Source: Rhynchopus euleeides
Taxonomy: Eukaryota > Euglenozoa > Diplonemea > Diplonemida > Diplonemidae
DNA length: 64,000 nucleotides
Reading direction: 5' to 3'
NCBI GenBank assembly: GCA_963210315.1
Contig: OY723283.1
Location: 1,674,001-1,738,000 of the forward strand
Shown here: positions 19,803-29,718 of the stretch, in pieces
Layout: each line of letters opens with the position of its first letter
Position numbering within the stretch: the stretch's first letter is position 1
Notes under the pieces: model-generated
The model's input: only the letters and a program-made list of their open reading frames with translations
Databases searched by the model: none
Told to the model about the DNA's origin: nothing
Made by a program: the position numbers and the translations under genes

Positions 19803-20645
19803 CTGGGGTAATACCGCCTTGGCGAATTCACAGCGTCTCCCAAAAACGAAGAACGACGCCCCAAAAATTCACAACAATTCACAAAAACCGCGCTCCTATT
19901 TTTTGCGATTTTTTGTGAAATGGTTTCCAATTGTGCTATTTTTTGTGATTTTTTGTGAAATGGTTCGCGATTGTGCGATTTTTTGTGAAATGGTTTGAGA
20001 GCGTGTGATTTTTTGCGAAGCCTGATATTTTTTGTGACGCTTTGCTATTTTTTTGCGATTTTTTGTGAAATGGTTTGAGACCCGAAGGGGGTCGGGTACC
20101 CCCTCTGTCCCCAGCACCAAGGGGGGTAGGGTAGGTCCCAGAAACCCCAGGGCAAGGATTTGCCTTGCAGTTCGCCACTGCTTGCCGTTTCGTGGATCTC
20201 CACGACCTGTGCCGCGCACCTTCGTTAGAGCAGCGACCTCAGGGGTGGGAGATGGCGTGACCGTTGTGAGATCCAAGACGGACGCTGACACACACGGCCA
20301 ATGTGCGTTGGTCCACTGCCGAGGAACCCTGAGGCAGCACTTCCTGCAGTGGCTGCAGGGTGGCACGGCCCCGGGCCGTGTTTCCCCAGCTGGCGCAGCA
20401 GATACAATGCGTACCTTCAGGAGGAGTTGGGCATCACGTCCACCACCCTTTTTCCATAAACCCAAACCACTGCATCCGCCATTAGTGCTCAAGTGCCAGC
20501 ACCGCCCAAAACGCAAGAAGGCGCAGAAAGTCGCAAAAATTCACAACAATTCACAAATTTTGCACTGCGAAATTTTGCTATTTTTTGTGAAATTTTGTGA
20601 AATGGTTTGAGATGGTGTGAATTCGACCAGGCGGTATTACCCCAC
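19803..20645. mobile_element. MITE-like element with about 37-bp terminal inverted repeats
   Basis: The left end (19803-19839, CTGGGGTAATACCGCC then GGCGAATTCACA) is the imperfect reverse complement of the right end (about 20609-20645). The interior repeats GATTTTTTGTGAAATGGTT (starting near 19907, 19947, 19977 and 20057, with a variant near 20580). Inverted AATTCACAACAATTCACA segments lie near 19866 and 20538. No coding capacity. Confidence 0.65.
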
Positions 20646-21660
20646 AGGCAGGGTTTTCTTACCTCTCGATCCACCAATCTACATTGAACCATGTTCCCAG
20701 TCAGAACCGCACCCTCTCACCGTTTCCGTCTGAGGCCCCGCCCCCATCCCTTTTTTTCCTAAAACGGTTTCATCATCTGGTTCACCTCAAGAGAAGCTTT
20801 ATCTTGCCCATGCGTGTCGAACATGTCTTTATTGCGCCTCAAGGCGATGCCCGGTCCAAACAAAAGCCAAAAAACATGGTGCGATCAGGATGGTGGTGTG
20901 TGATGGCGTGCAGTGTTAGCAACCTCTCCCCACCCCACCCCACCCCACCCCCGACGTATGCAATCCCACTCTTTTCACCAGCCCCTCTCACCACCACGTC
21001 AGCAGCTCTGTGTCGTACCCAAAGCCGTACGGGTACGTCTTCTCCTCTTGAACCTCTGCCTGCCGAGGAGTGGGGGTTGCGAGTGCCATCGATAATTCAC
21101 CCGCAGCCCTTGGTAGCGGCGGCGTTGTCGGGTCGGTACAGGCGGCTTTTCTTTCTCGCAACGATTGTGGCCCTCCGCATCCCCCCGATCGCGAGCAGGG
21201 TGCGCTCCTCTGGGGGGGCGGGCGCCGTCCTCACAGGCAGCCGTGCGTGGCCTGCCGGCGCGTTCCCGTGCGGCCCTCTTACAACACTCTTTCACGGACC
21301 TGTGCTTATCGCAGACCTCACACCGGCGGTGTCCGTGGCGGAAGCACAAATGGTACGGCCTGCCGGCGGGCATTGTTCGCGAAGTGAAGCTTCGTATGCT
21401 TCGACAGGTTGCTCCTGTCCAACTGTTTGGTGCACACAATTGCGCCACTGCCCTTCCGGCACCTTGCACCTGCCCACTTCCCTTCGCGTTGATCAGCTCC
21501 TCGAAGAAGTGCCACATGAACACGGCCAATCATCATTTGAAACTTGACTACGGGTACCTTTCACTGAAGCGGAGGATGTGTTGGTGACTGTCCCACACAT
21601 CACGCATGTCAGATCTGCGCCTCTGGATAAGAGGGTGGAGGGAGAGGGGAGAGGGGAATC
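20646..21660. other. Spacer before the gene cluster, with a possible zinc-finger relic on the minus strand
   Basis: No intact gene. On the minus strand, about 21540 down to 21200, two different frames show Cys/His-rich stretches: VCTKQLDRSNLSKHTKLHF resembles a C2H2 finger with one residue too few, and CEVCDKHRSVKECC follows in another frame. Together they would suit a frameshifted zinc-finger gene, but the evidence is thin. Confidence 0.3.
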
Positions 21661-22791
21661 ATGGATGTGTCGGTGCGGCATGTCGACAGCGGGCGCAGCT
21701 GTGTCGTCAGTGTTCCGGATGGGGGGACCGTGCTCAGCCTGAAGGCGGCTGCGCTGGAGGGGATGTTCGACGGTTCCATCAACGCAGACCGCGAGGCTGC
21801 AGGGCTGGCGGCACGCATCGAAGGGTATGAGGAGGATCTGGACGATGCACAGCGCGTAGCCGACACAGGTCTGGAGGATGGGGATGGTGTGCAGCTGGTG
21901 CGGCTCTGGCCGCTCGTCAAGGCACCGGCAGTCTACTATGGGCGTGACGAAGGCTGTACAGAGCACATCACACTGTCGAGGTGTGGCACCCTGTGTTCGG
22001 TGGGCTACAACCTAGGCAACATCACTGTGTTTGACACCCGGACTGCTGACGTGGTGGCGGGCCTCACACATGGGCAAGATGACATTTTGTGCACTTTCTT
22101 CTCAGTATGCGGGAGGTGGCTGGCAACATGCTCAACGGACAGCACCATCTGCGTGTGGCTGACAGCAACGTGGGAGCAGATGTGTTGTCTGCGGCACGGC
22201 ACATCCATATTGTACGCATCACGGACACACTGTGGACGTCTCGTGTCGGGTGGCGGAGATGGGAAGGTGCGTGTGTGGGACTTGGAAGGCACACCAAGTG
22301 CCAGGGTGCTGGAGGGGCACAGCACCGTTGTCTATGGGGGTGCAGCGTCAACTACAGCGATATTCACCGGGTCAGACGACACCATCCGTGTGTATGACGT
22401 CAGCACCCTCACCCACACCGACACCCTGCGTGGTCACACGGACCCTGTGTTCAGAGTAGCCCTGACCGAGGAGGAGCATCACCTGGTGTCGTGCTCTGGA
22501 AAGGCTCTCAAGGTGTGGTGCACAGCCACCCTCAACTGCCTCGGGACGGTGGGTCTTGACTTCCCACCCTACCTGATTGCTGTGTCGCAGCCAGGTGGTG
22601 TTGTGGCGGTGTCCTGGGAGAATGTCACCAAGCTGCTGTCCCTCAGCACCTTGCAGGGCTTGGGGCAAGTGGAGACAGAGGGGTACGGCATTGCGCTAAG
22701 CCCCTGCGGGAGGTGGATCTTCACGTCAGAGAGCTATTATGACGTGTGTGTGGGTGCTGTATGTGACGTGACACGCGAGGGCATCACTTAA
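21661..22791 (+). CDS. Ubiquitin-like domain plus WD40 repeat protein
   Basis: 376 residues in a single exon. Residues about 1-85 look like a ubiquitin-like fold: alternating strands (VSVRHVDSGRSCVVSV), a VLSLKAAALEGMF helix and a closing LEDGDGVQLVRLW strand. From about residue 90 on, WD40-type blades follow, with repeats such as GRWLATCSTDSTICVWLT, GRLVSGGGDGKVRVWDLEG, TAIFTGSDDTIRVYDVST and HHLVSCSGKALKVWCT. Such propellers scaffold protein complexes; the partner cannot be told from sequence. It is the first gene of the + strand cluster; the JmjC gene begins 339 nt downstream. The ATG at 21661 starts the Ubl domain directly, which supports it. Confidence 0.8.
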   Translation: MDVSVRHVDSGRSCVVSVPDGGTVLSLKAAALEGMFDGSINADREAAGLAARIEGYEEDLDDAQRVADTGLEDGDGVQLVRLWPLVKAPAVYYGRDEGCTEHITLSRCGTLCSVGYNLGNITVFDTRTADVVAGLTHGQDDILCTFFSVCGRWLATCSTDSTICVWLTATWEQMCCLRHGTSILYASRTHCGRLVSGGGDGKVRVWDLEGTPSARVLEGHSTVVYGGAASTTAIFTGSDDTIRVYDVSTLTHTDTLRGHTDPVFRVALTEEEHHLVSCSGKALKVWCTATLNCLGTVGLDFPPYLIAVSQPGGVVAVSWENVTKLLSLSTLQGLGQVETEGYGIALSPCGRWIFTSESYYDVCVGAVCDVTREGIT

Positions 22792-23130
22792 AACCCCGCC
22801 TGTTCTCCTTCCGTCCTTCGCCATCCACTGCCTTGCCCCTTGTCCCCCTCAACACAACACTTCCTGGGAGGCACTCTACGTTACGACTGCTGCAGGATGA
22901 CCCCACCGCGCGGCGTTCCCCGCAAAAGGAACAAAAACACGGGGGGGGGGGGTAGAGGCCGTCTCCTCTCCAGTATTGTACACCCTGCTTTTTTGCAGAA
23001 TCACCTCCCCCCTCCCCACCTCACCCCTTTCCCTCTCCTGTACCCTCGCCCGCACCGCCACCACCACCACTCCCCCTTTCCCCACTCCTGCGGCAGGAAG
23101 CCCCTTCCCCCCACTGCAACATCCTCTCAA
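22792..23130. other. Intergenic spacer with C-rich tract before the JmjC gene
   Basis: G-run at about 22941-22952, then pyrimidine-rich DNA (about 22985-23090) leading to the acceptor-like AG at 23095-23096. Confidence 0.5.
23060..23096 (+). promoter_or_regulatory. Candidate trans-splice acceptor for the JmjC gene
   Basis: Pyrimidine-rich tract ending in GGCAG, 34 nt before the ATG at 23131. Confidence 0.45.
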
Positions 23131-24354
23131 ATGGAGGATGCGTGGGGCTGCGTGGTGGGGTTTTTTGAGGAATTCGGTGGAGTCCTCTACGAGGACGTGA
23201 AGGGCGCCTGGGCAGAGGGGGAGCCCCTCCTGAGGTGCCTTGAGGCTGCCGCACGCCTCCCGTCATGCCGCGAGAGGGCTGCTGAGGCCCTCGCCCCTGC
23301 GGATGCTATCCTCGAGATCACGGGGCGTGAGATGGAGGAAGGGTGGAAACACGTCTGCTTCCGCGAGGCTCACGTCGTCGCCCTCGTCGCGCGCGCCCTC
23401 TGCAGGGCAGAGGACAGCCCCCTCTCCGCCATGGCAGACATCGACATGTGCATCATCCTGGGCGCCCCCCCACCGATCTACTCCGCAGCTGCTGACTATC
23501 TGGAGCCTCTCAGCAAGGCTGCCTTCGGCAGCTCCTCTGTGGAGTACCGCTTCCCCGAATCCCTTCCGGACACCCCCGCATCGGCGGACAGCCTGGGGAC
23601 AATGCCTCTGGGCGGTGGGCAGGCGATTGTGTCGGTCCCCTCCCTGACACCTGCGGAGTTCAAGCGGGATTTCTACAGTAAAGAGGTGCCTGTTGTTGTG
23701 TCCTCCGATGGGTCTGTCGCGGCGTGGCCTGCGATGCAGCGGTGGCAGGATGCGGGGTACTTCCAACGCACCGCGGGGTGGCGCACCGTCCCGACGGAGA
23801 TAGGTTGCAAGCGGAACCCTGCGTGGGGGTGGCGGGAGGAGGCGGTCCCTCTCGGGAGGTTCATCGAGGAGCGGGTGGCGGCGGCGGGGCAGGGTGCATC
23901 CCCCCCGGCCTATCTCGCGCAGCATGAGCTGCTGGAGCAGCTGCCCGTGCTGGCTGAGGATGTGCCTCTCCCCGCCATCCTCAGGGATGCCGCTGGGGAG
24001 GAGCTGGTGCGGAACTGCTGGATAGGCACCGCGGACACCATCACGGAGCTGCACTGCGATTCTTACGACAATTTTTTTGTGCAGGTTGCAGGGTTTAAGT
24101 ATATCCGGCTGTATGCGCCGAAGCATGCGAAGAGCATATACGTCGCCCGCCGTGGCACCTCCGGTGCAGCTGCGCAGGGGAACTGCAGCAACCTCCGCTG
24201 CGAGCAGGAGGACTTCGAGGCACATCCCCTCGCGCGCGACGTGCCGTATCAGGAGGTGGTGTTGGGTCCAGGGGAGGCTCTGTTCATCCCTGAGGGATGG
24301 TTCCACTACCTCAGGGCCCTCACGCCGTCGGTTAGCGTAAACCACTGGTTCTGA
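23131..24354 (+). CDS. JmjC-domain 2-oxoglutarate oxygenase, JMJD5/KDM8-like
   Basis: 407 residues, single exon, close to the usual length of JMJD5 (about 415). The C-terminal half is a JmjC/cupin-8 domain. The iron ligands are visible: His308 and Asp310 in TELHCDSYDNFFVQ, and His392 in IPEGWFHYLRAL. The VAGFKYIRLY strand and the YLAQHELLEQLPVL segment are characteristic of JMJD5 among JmjC proteins. The N-terminal helical region (residues 1-about 170) also matches that family's layout. JMJD5 hydroxylates arginine residues in target proteins, and histone-directed activities have been proposed. The ATG at 23131 is the first after the acceptor AG; the frame is open further upstream only through low-complexity C-rich sequence. 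Confidence 0.85.
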   Translation: MEDAWGCVVGFFEEFGGVLYEDVKGAWAEGEPLLRCLEAAARLPSCRERAAEALAPADAILEITGREMEEGWKHVCFREAHVVALVARALCRAEDSPLSAMADIDMCIILGAPPPIYSAAADYLEPLSKAAFGSSSVEYRFPESLPDTPASADSLGTMPLGGGQAIVSVPSLTPAEFKRDFYSKEVPVVVSSDGSVAAWPAMQRWQDAGYFQRTAGWRTVPTEIGCKRNPAWGWREEAVPLGRFIEERVAAAGQGASPPAYLAQHELLEQLPVLAEDVPLPAILRDAAGEELVRNCWIGTADTITELHCDSYDNFFVQVAGFKYIRLYAPKHAKSIYVARRGTSGAAAQGNCSNLRCEQEDFEAHPLARDVPYQEVVLGPGEALFIPEGWFHYLRALTPSVSVNHWF

Positions 24355-24885
24355 AGCACACCCCCTCGCGGTTGAAACAGCAGAGTGCGTGAGTGATTGA
24401 GTGAGTTGAGCGGGGTGTGACGTGCCACCTTTCTCCGGTGGGCATTAGTGTCAGCTTTGGAGTTTCAGCTGGAGTGGGTGTGGGAGGGGTGGTGGTGGTG
24501 GTGGTGGAAAGGCACGCTGTGTGCGCGCAGAGCATCTCATGCGTGTGGGGTGGGCGGAGAAAGAATCTGGCCCCATGGGTGATCACATCATACGATGGCT
24601 GCCCTCCGATCCCCCCACCCCCTCCCCCCTGCCAACCCAGGAGCAATCCGCCCGCAGCCCCTCATCTACAACCTCCTCCCCCACCCTACCACCATCCACC
24701 ACACACCCAACCTCCCTCCCCCCTCAGGGAAATCGTGCACACACATCAGACCCCATCTGCTACACAACACTGTGCACTGATTTACCCACCCCCTCCATCC
24801 CCTTCCCCCCTCCACTACCGATAGACCCCAAGGGTGAGTGAGGGGGGGGGGTAGTGGTCCGACCCCCTCCACACCACCCCCTGCA
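24355..24885. other. Intergenic spacer, C-rich
   Basis: Contains a GTGG microsatellite (about 24478-24508) and long C-rich pyrimidine tracts (about 24600-24830), then a G-run at 24841-24850 just before the WDR60 gene. No gene seen. Confidence 0.55.
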
Positions 24886-27800
24886 ATGTCTGAGCAGAAG
24901 CAGGAAGGGAAGGACCGGGAGCGGCGAAGGCGGCGGAGGGAGGAGGAGGAGAAGGCGAAGGGCGGTGTTGGGGAGCAGCAGGCGCAGCCTGAGGGGGAGC
25001 GGCGGAGGCGGAGGCGGGAGGAGGAGGCAGCCGGTGGGGAGCATCAGAACGGCGAGGGGGGGCGCGAGCGCCGCAGGCGCCGCGAGGAGGCGGCGGCGAA
25101 GGAGCAGCTGGAGCGGGATGCCAAGCAGAAGGCTGACCCACAGGCCCCTGCCAGCAAGCACGCCCCTGCGCCGGATGACAAGGAGCGGCGAGCCGCACCA
25201 CCTGCATTCAAACCAAGCCAGCCCGCCGGGGGGGAACGGAGATCCTCCAGAGCCGATCCGAAGCCCGAGTCTGACACCTTCAACCTGTCATCCGCAGCGT
25301 ATTCACGCATGAGGAGGTATCTCGACAAGTATGAAAAGACGTGCACATTCCAGAAGCTCCTGGATAAGATGCTGCCCGATCAGTTTATGGAACTCCTCTG
25401 CATCCGCGACTCCGACGAGGCGAAGAGTGAGAAGGAAAGGTGCAAACTCTCCGACACCATGGCGCAGAGTGCCGATCCGAAGGTCTCATCTGCGCGAATC
25501 ATGTGTGAGTTCTACACGGGGCTTCTCAAGCTGGGGGACAGGCCTGTTCCGGAGAACCTGCGTGCCTCGTTGGATGTCTTCGAGAAGGAGTATAAAGAGG
25601 CGAAGAAGGCGGAGAAGACACGGCGTGAGGAGAAGGAACGCCTCGAGCGAGAAGCGAAGGTTGCGGAGGTGGAGGAGGCGCAGCCCGAGCCTGAGGAGGA
25701 CGAGGAGTATGCCGACGACTTTGAGGATGAGGATGCTGCGGACCCGGAGGCGGAGAGGGCGAATAAGCTGATCAACGAGCAGATGCAGCGGGAGTACCAG
25801 GTTGCCATGCAGCAGCGGAAGGGGCGCGCCCCCAGCAGGGGTGGTACTCCAAAGAAGGATGGTGTCAAGCAGGGCATTCTGCTACCGGAGAGGCAGGGGA
25901 TGAGCCACGCGGATGTGCTGGAGAATAAGAAGCGGAGCCAGGAGTGGACACGGCAGTATGAGAGGGCGCAGGAGATCCTGCAGCTGGTGCCCCTGGACTG
26001 CATTACGTACGACATGATGGAGATTCAGCCCATCACGGAGTATGAGCTGTATATCCGGAACTTCGGTTCGAGCAACACGGAGCAGATGGCGACGCAGGTT
26101 CCGGATGACACAGAGGTGGATGCGACGGCCGTGCAGACCGATGAGATCACAAGCGGGAATCAGTGCACCCAGGTGCCGGAGGATCTGGGGCTGAATCCGC
26201 ACAGCCAGCCGGAGGGCAGGGGGCGTGGGCGGTACCGGATAGACACTGCAAAGCTGTCGTCCTTCATGACAAACTGCTCGGGTGTGTTCCGCGTTCTTCT
26301 CGATGAGTCGACAACGGCGATGGAGGGGGGTGTGGACTCGCAGGCATACCCCTTCAGCACGAAGGTCACCACGCTGAAGACGTCGCGGTTTATCGGGAAC
26401 GACAGAGGGACAACCGGGTGTGTCTTCTCGCGTGTGGCCCTCCAGTATATGGCGTCGATACACGGGCAGTCCCGCGGCGAGCCGCCTAGCGGAGATGCCT
26501 CTTCGAACAAGGCGCATCTCTACGACGGGCTCTGCCTCGTGTGGAACATCAGCAACCCCAGCACGCCTGATAAGTTCTGCATCGCAGGAGGCACCATCAC
26601 GACAGCGACCTTCTCGCCATACAACGGGCATCTGCTGTACGGAGGCAGGTATGTTGCCCGCGGCTCCCCGCTGCGGGGCGTGCAGGGGGGTTTTCGGTGA
26701 GGTGCGTCAGTGGAGACATCACAGTTCGCCCGGTGTGGATCCACACTAAGCAAGAAATGGGCGTGTGTGGTGATCGCATCTTTTACGTTGCAGGCAGCTC
26801 AGATTCTCGTTGTGTTGTGTTGTGCCTTGATCCGGCTCCTGCTTCCCCACGTCACAACCCACCCCTTTGCAGCTCCAACGGGTCTGTCTATCTATGGGAT
26901 CTTCGGGAGCCAGACTTCGCCCATGTGCAGAAGAAGTCGGACCGCACGTCCGCCATCCTGCGCACCCCCACCTATTCGACGGATTACATGTCAGGCGACA
27001 ACCACTCCTGTGCGATCCGCCGCATCCTGCCTGTGGGGTACAACAACATCCTGATGGGTGGCATGAACGATGCCGACTGGAGCGAGCAGGTATGCCACTC
27101 ATCCCCCCTCTCTACCCGCAAGCCATTCATGATTGGCAGTGATTTACGATGACGGTTGCGGAACCATGCTGTGATTGCCCACCCCTTCCGCCCTGCAGGT
27201 CGCCACTCTGGATGAGATGGGCTGTGTCAAGATCTGGATTGTCGTCGATGTTGTCGACAAGCGCGCCTTCGAAAAGGACTTCGGCCTCAACGTCGGCGGC
27301 AAGCTGCGTCTCTTCCGGTCTGCCACGGTGCAGCCGCAGCCCACGCGGCTCAGGTTTGACCCGGTATGCATACAACATGCTGCAGGCGAGGAAACACCCA
27401 TCCACCCTCAGATCCCGGTGCCCGAGAAGGTGACGGTGCGTGAGGACATCGACCCCTTCGATGAGGTGCAGCAGGCCAAGAACATATCACCCATGGCCCG
27501 CAAGCGACGAGGCCCTGCCAACACCATCTGGGAAGACCCCGCCACATTCCCAGACCTGTGTGCCTACGACCTGGAGTTCCAGCCGGACGATGCGTCGCAG
27601 TTCCTCATCGGGTCTGATGGGGGGTACATCCTGCACAGCTCCAGGTTCGGGGACCGTGCAGTGCCCAGCAGATACCGCTCTGCACAGCGTGTTCCGGGGG
27701 ACATGCTGGACAGTGCGGATGTGAAGTACGGCACGCGCGTGATGAGCATACACTACGCCGCGTCGACAGACAGCCGTCTCTTCCTCGCAGGGCTCAGCGA

Positions 27801-28267
27801 TGGGTCCATCAGCATCTACAAGACAGGTTGGGGCACACCCGTGTTCACGCTTGACAGTTTCACCGATTCAGCCGTTATCGTTGCGCGGTGGTCGATGTTC
27901 GAGCGTGGTGTGATCTGGGCCCTCGATGCGAAAGGCTTTATCTACGTGTTTGACCTGATTGAGGACGAACCAAACAAGAGGAACCAGCCGATCATCGCGC
28001 ACGACTGCACCATCAAGGCCAATGGAAAGGTCAGCTACCCCAACGACTTCGACTTCTCATACGACGCACGCGAACCGAAGCTGGCCGTGAGCTACAACTG
28101 CGGCAGGGTTGATTTACACATCCTCACAGACTCACTGCTCAACGGTATGCGTGATGTCATAACCTTCCCTGCTTCTCCCGCCATGACTTCTGCCACCTTT
28201 TCCAACACACGCCCACACAGGCCGCGGCAGCAGCTCGTGTGGGGACTGGCTCGATTCGCTTCTCTGA
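24886..28267 (+). CDS. DYNC2I1: Dynein-2 intermediate chain WDR60 (DYNC2I1), four exons
   Basis: Exons 24886-26648, 26873-27089, 27199-28144 and 28221-28267 join in frame to 990 residues (human WDR60 has about 1066). This chain sits in the cytoplasmic dynein-2 motor that drives retrograde intraflagellar transport. Residues 1-about 130 are Arg/Glu-rich and low complexity. A helical segment with an acidic patch follows, then the family signature ITEYELYIRNFGSSNTEQ (about residues 380-400). The rest is a WD40 propeller: VWNISNP, GSVYLWDLREPDF, LDEMGCVKIW, FLIGSDGGYILHS, GLSDGSISIY and LAVSYNCGRVDLHIL. All three introns start GTATG and end CAG (224, 109 and 76 nt). The last exon adds only 15 residues and ends near ...DWLDSLL; it is the least certain part. 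Confidence 0.87.
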
Positions 28268-29718
28268 TGCTGCAGTGGGGAGTGGGTGGGGCGGCGGCTC
28301 TGTGCCATTTTTTGGTTTGCGGCAGCGCTTCCATGACTTTTTCCAGTATTTTCTATCTCCGTCTTTCCCCTGTCCACAGAAGCACAGGGCTTTGAAAACC
28401 TGTCAGCATCCACCCCTGCCTGGCGACAGGTTGCGTGGACTGGGCTATATGATATGCGGGACGGTTCACCAACCACCCCCTTTCCCGCCCTTCCCTCCTC
28501 CTCCTTTGCCATGCGGAATATTTCTTTCTTCGATACAGACGGTGCACACCGCTATTCTATTGCACAGAGAGCTCCTGCTTTACGCCAGACATCCACACTG
28601 CACGACACACAACGCACCACGCTTTGTGCAGATTGCTTCCTGTTGGTTCGACACCACGGAGCAGGGCTCTCTGAGTTTCTCTCTCTCTCTCTCTCTTGGA
28701 CGCACTGCTGCACCACTTATGTTTATGATGGACCATCTGCCGACGATGGATCTTCTCGTGCTTGAGGCCGCAGAGGCTTTGCTCCCACCCACCCGTCGGG
28801 ATGTCGCTCTTCTGTACCTTGCTTTTCTCCATGGTTACCCCGCCCCACCCGGGAATGTAGCAAGGCTTTGATCCTGTAATTATGGTTCTGTATCCGTTCA
28901 TCTGACTTAAGCAGGTGTGGTGTGTCTTGTAGCGTGGAGCGTGTCAGAAGGGGGTGTGATGTGATCTCGATTGCGTTCCACACTACACAAATGATTCGCG
29001 CGTTGTGTGCGTGCGTGCGGCAAAGGTGTAATCACCTACCTGGATGCTCGTTTGGTGGGGCTGGTTGCGGAAGGACAAGGAACTGCTGTGTGTTGCACAC
29101 CACTCTGCCTTGCTGTGACCAACAAAACCCGGCACGTTATGTGAACATAGGAGGGAGAGGTTGCAGAACGAATAAAGGGCGCCCCAGAAAAGGTGCCCGC
29201 AGGGCCAGGCTGCCGGAGAAGTAACCGGAAGCCGTGGGGGCGGGGGTGCGGGGGTGGGGCAATCTCTCTGCGAGCAACAGTAACAAGAAAACCCAAGAAC
29301 CCCCCAAAAAAAACACAGCTTTTTTTTATTAAAAAAACCCCCAAAACAAACCAGGATGATCTTAACAGATAGCACTTCGAAAGCCGCTTTCCCTCGCCCC
29401 CCCCACGTCCCCACACCACCCCCGACGCACTCCCGTTGTTGAGCCGACATACCGGATAGTGTCTCAAAAGCCAGTGGTGTTTTCCCCGGCGATGCCACTT
29501 GGTTGTGCATCCACCCCTCCTCCATCTGCCACAGCCCATCACCACACACCTTCACCCCACCCTGCACAGGACGGGGCCCACCCCCACCACACACACACCC
29601 ACGGTGCCCCCCCCCCGCCCCCATTTATACACGACACGGCTGCACCACATCCCCCCCTCCCCCCCACTATCCCCCGAACACACCCGCACCCCCCCTCGCT
29701 GCATGCGCCCCGTCGGGG
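28268..29718. other. Intergenic spacer, 1.45 kb
   Basis: A CT microsatellite (about 28675-28696) precedes a 50-codon frame (28719-28871, MFMMDHLPTMDLL...) that could be a small peptide but has no supporting similarity. Further on are A/T runs (about 29300-29345), a C-rich tract (about 29395-29425) and very C-rich DNA up to the next ATG. Confidence 0.5.

Noticed and set aside
20684..21547. 287-codon + strand frame before the first cluster gene
   Set aside because: Pro/Ser-rich, overlaps open frames on the other strand, and has no motif or family resemblance.
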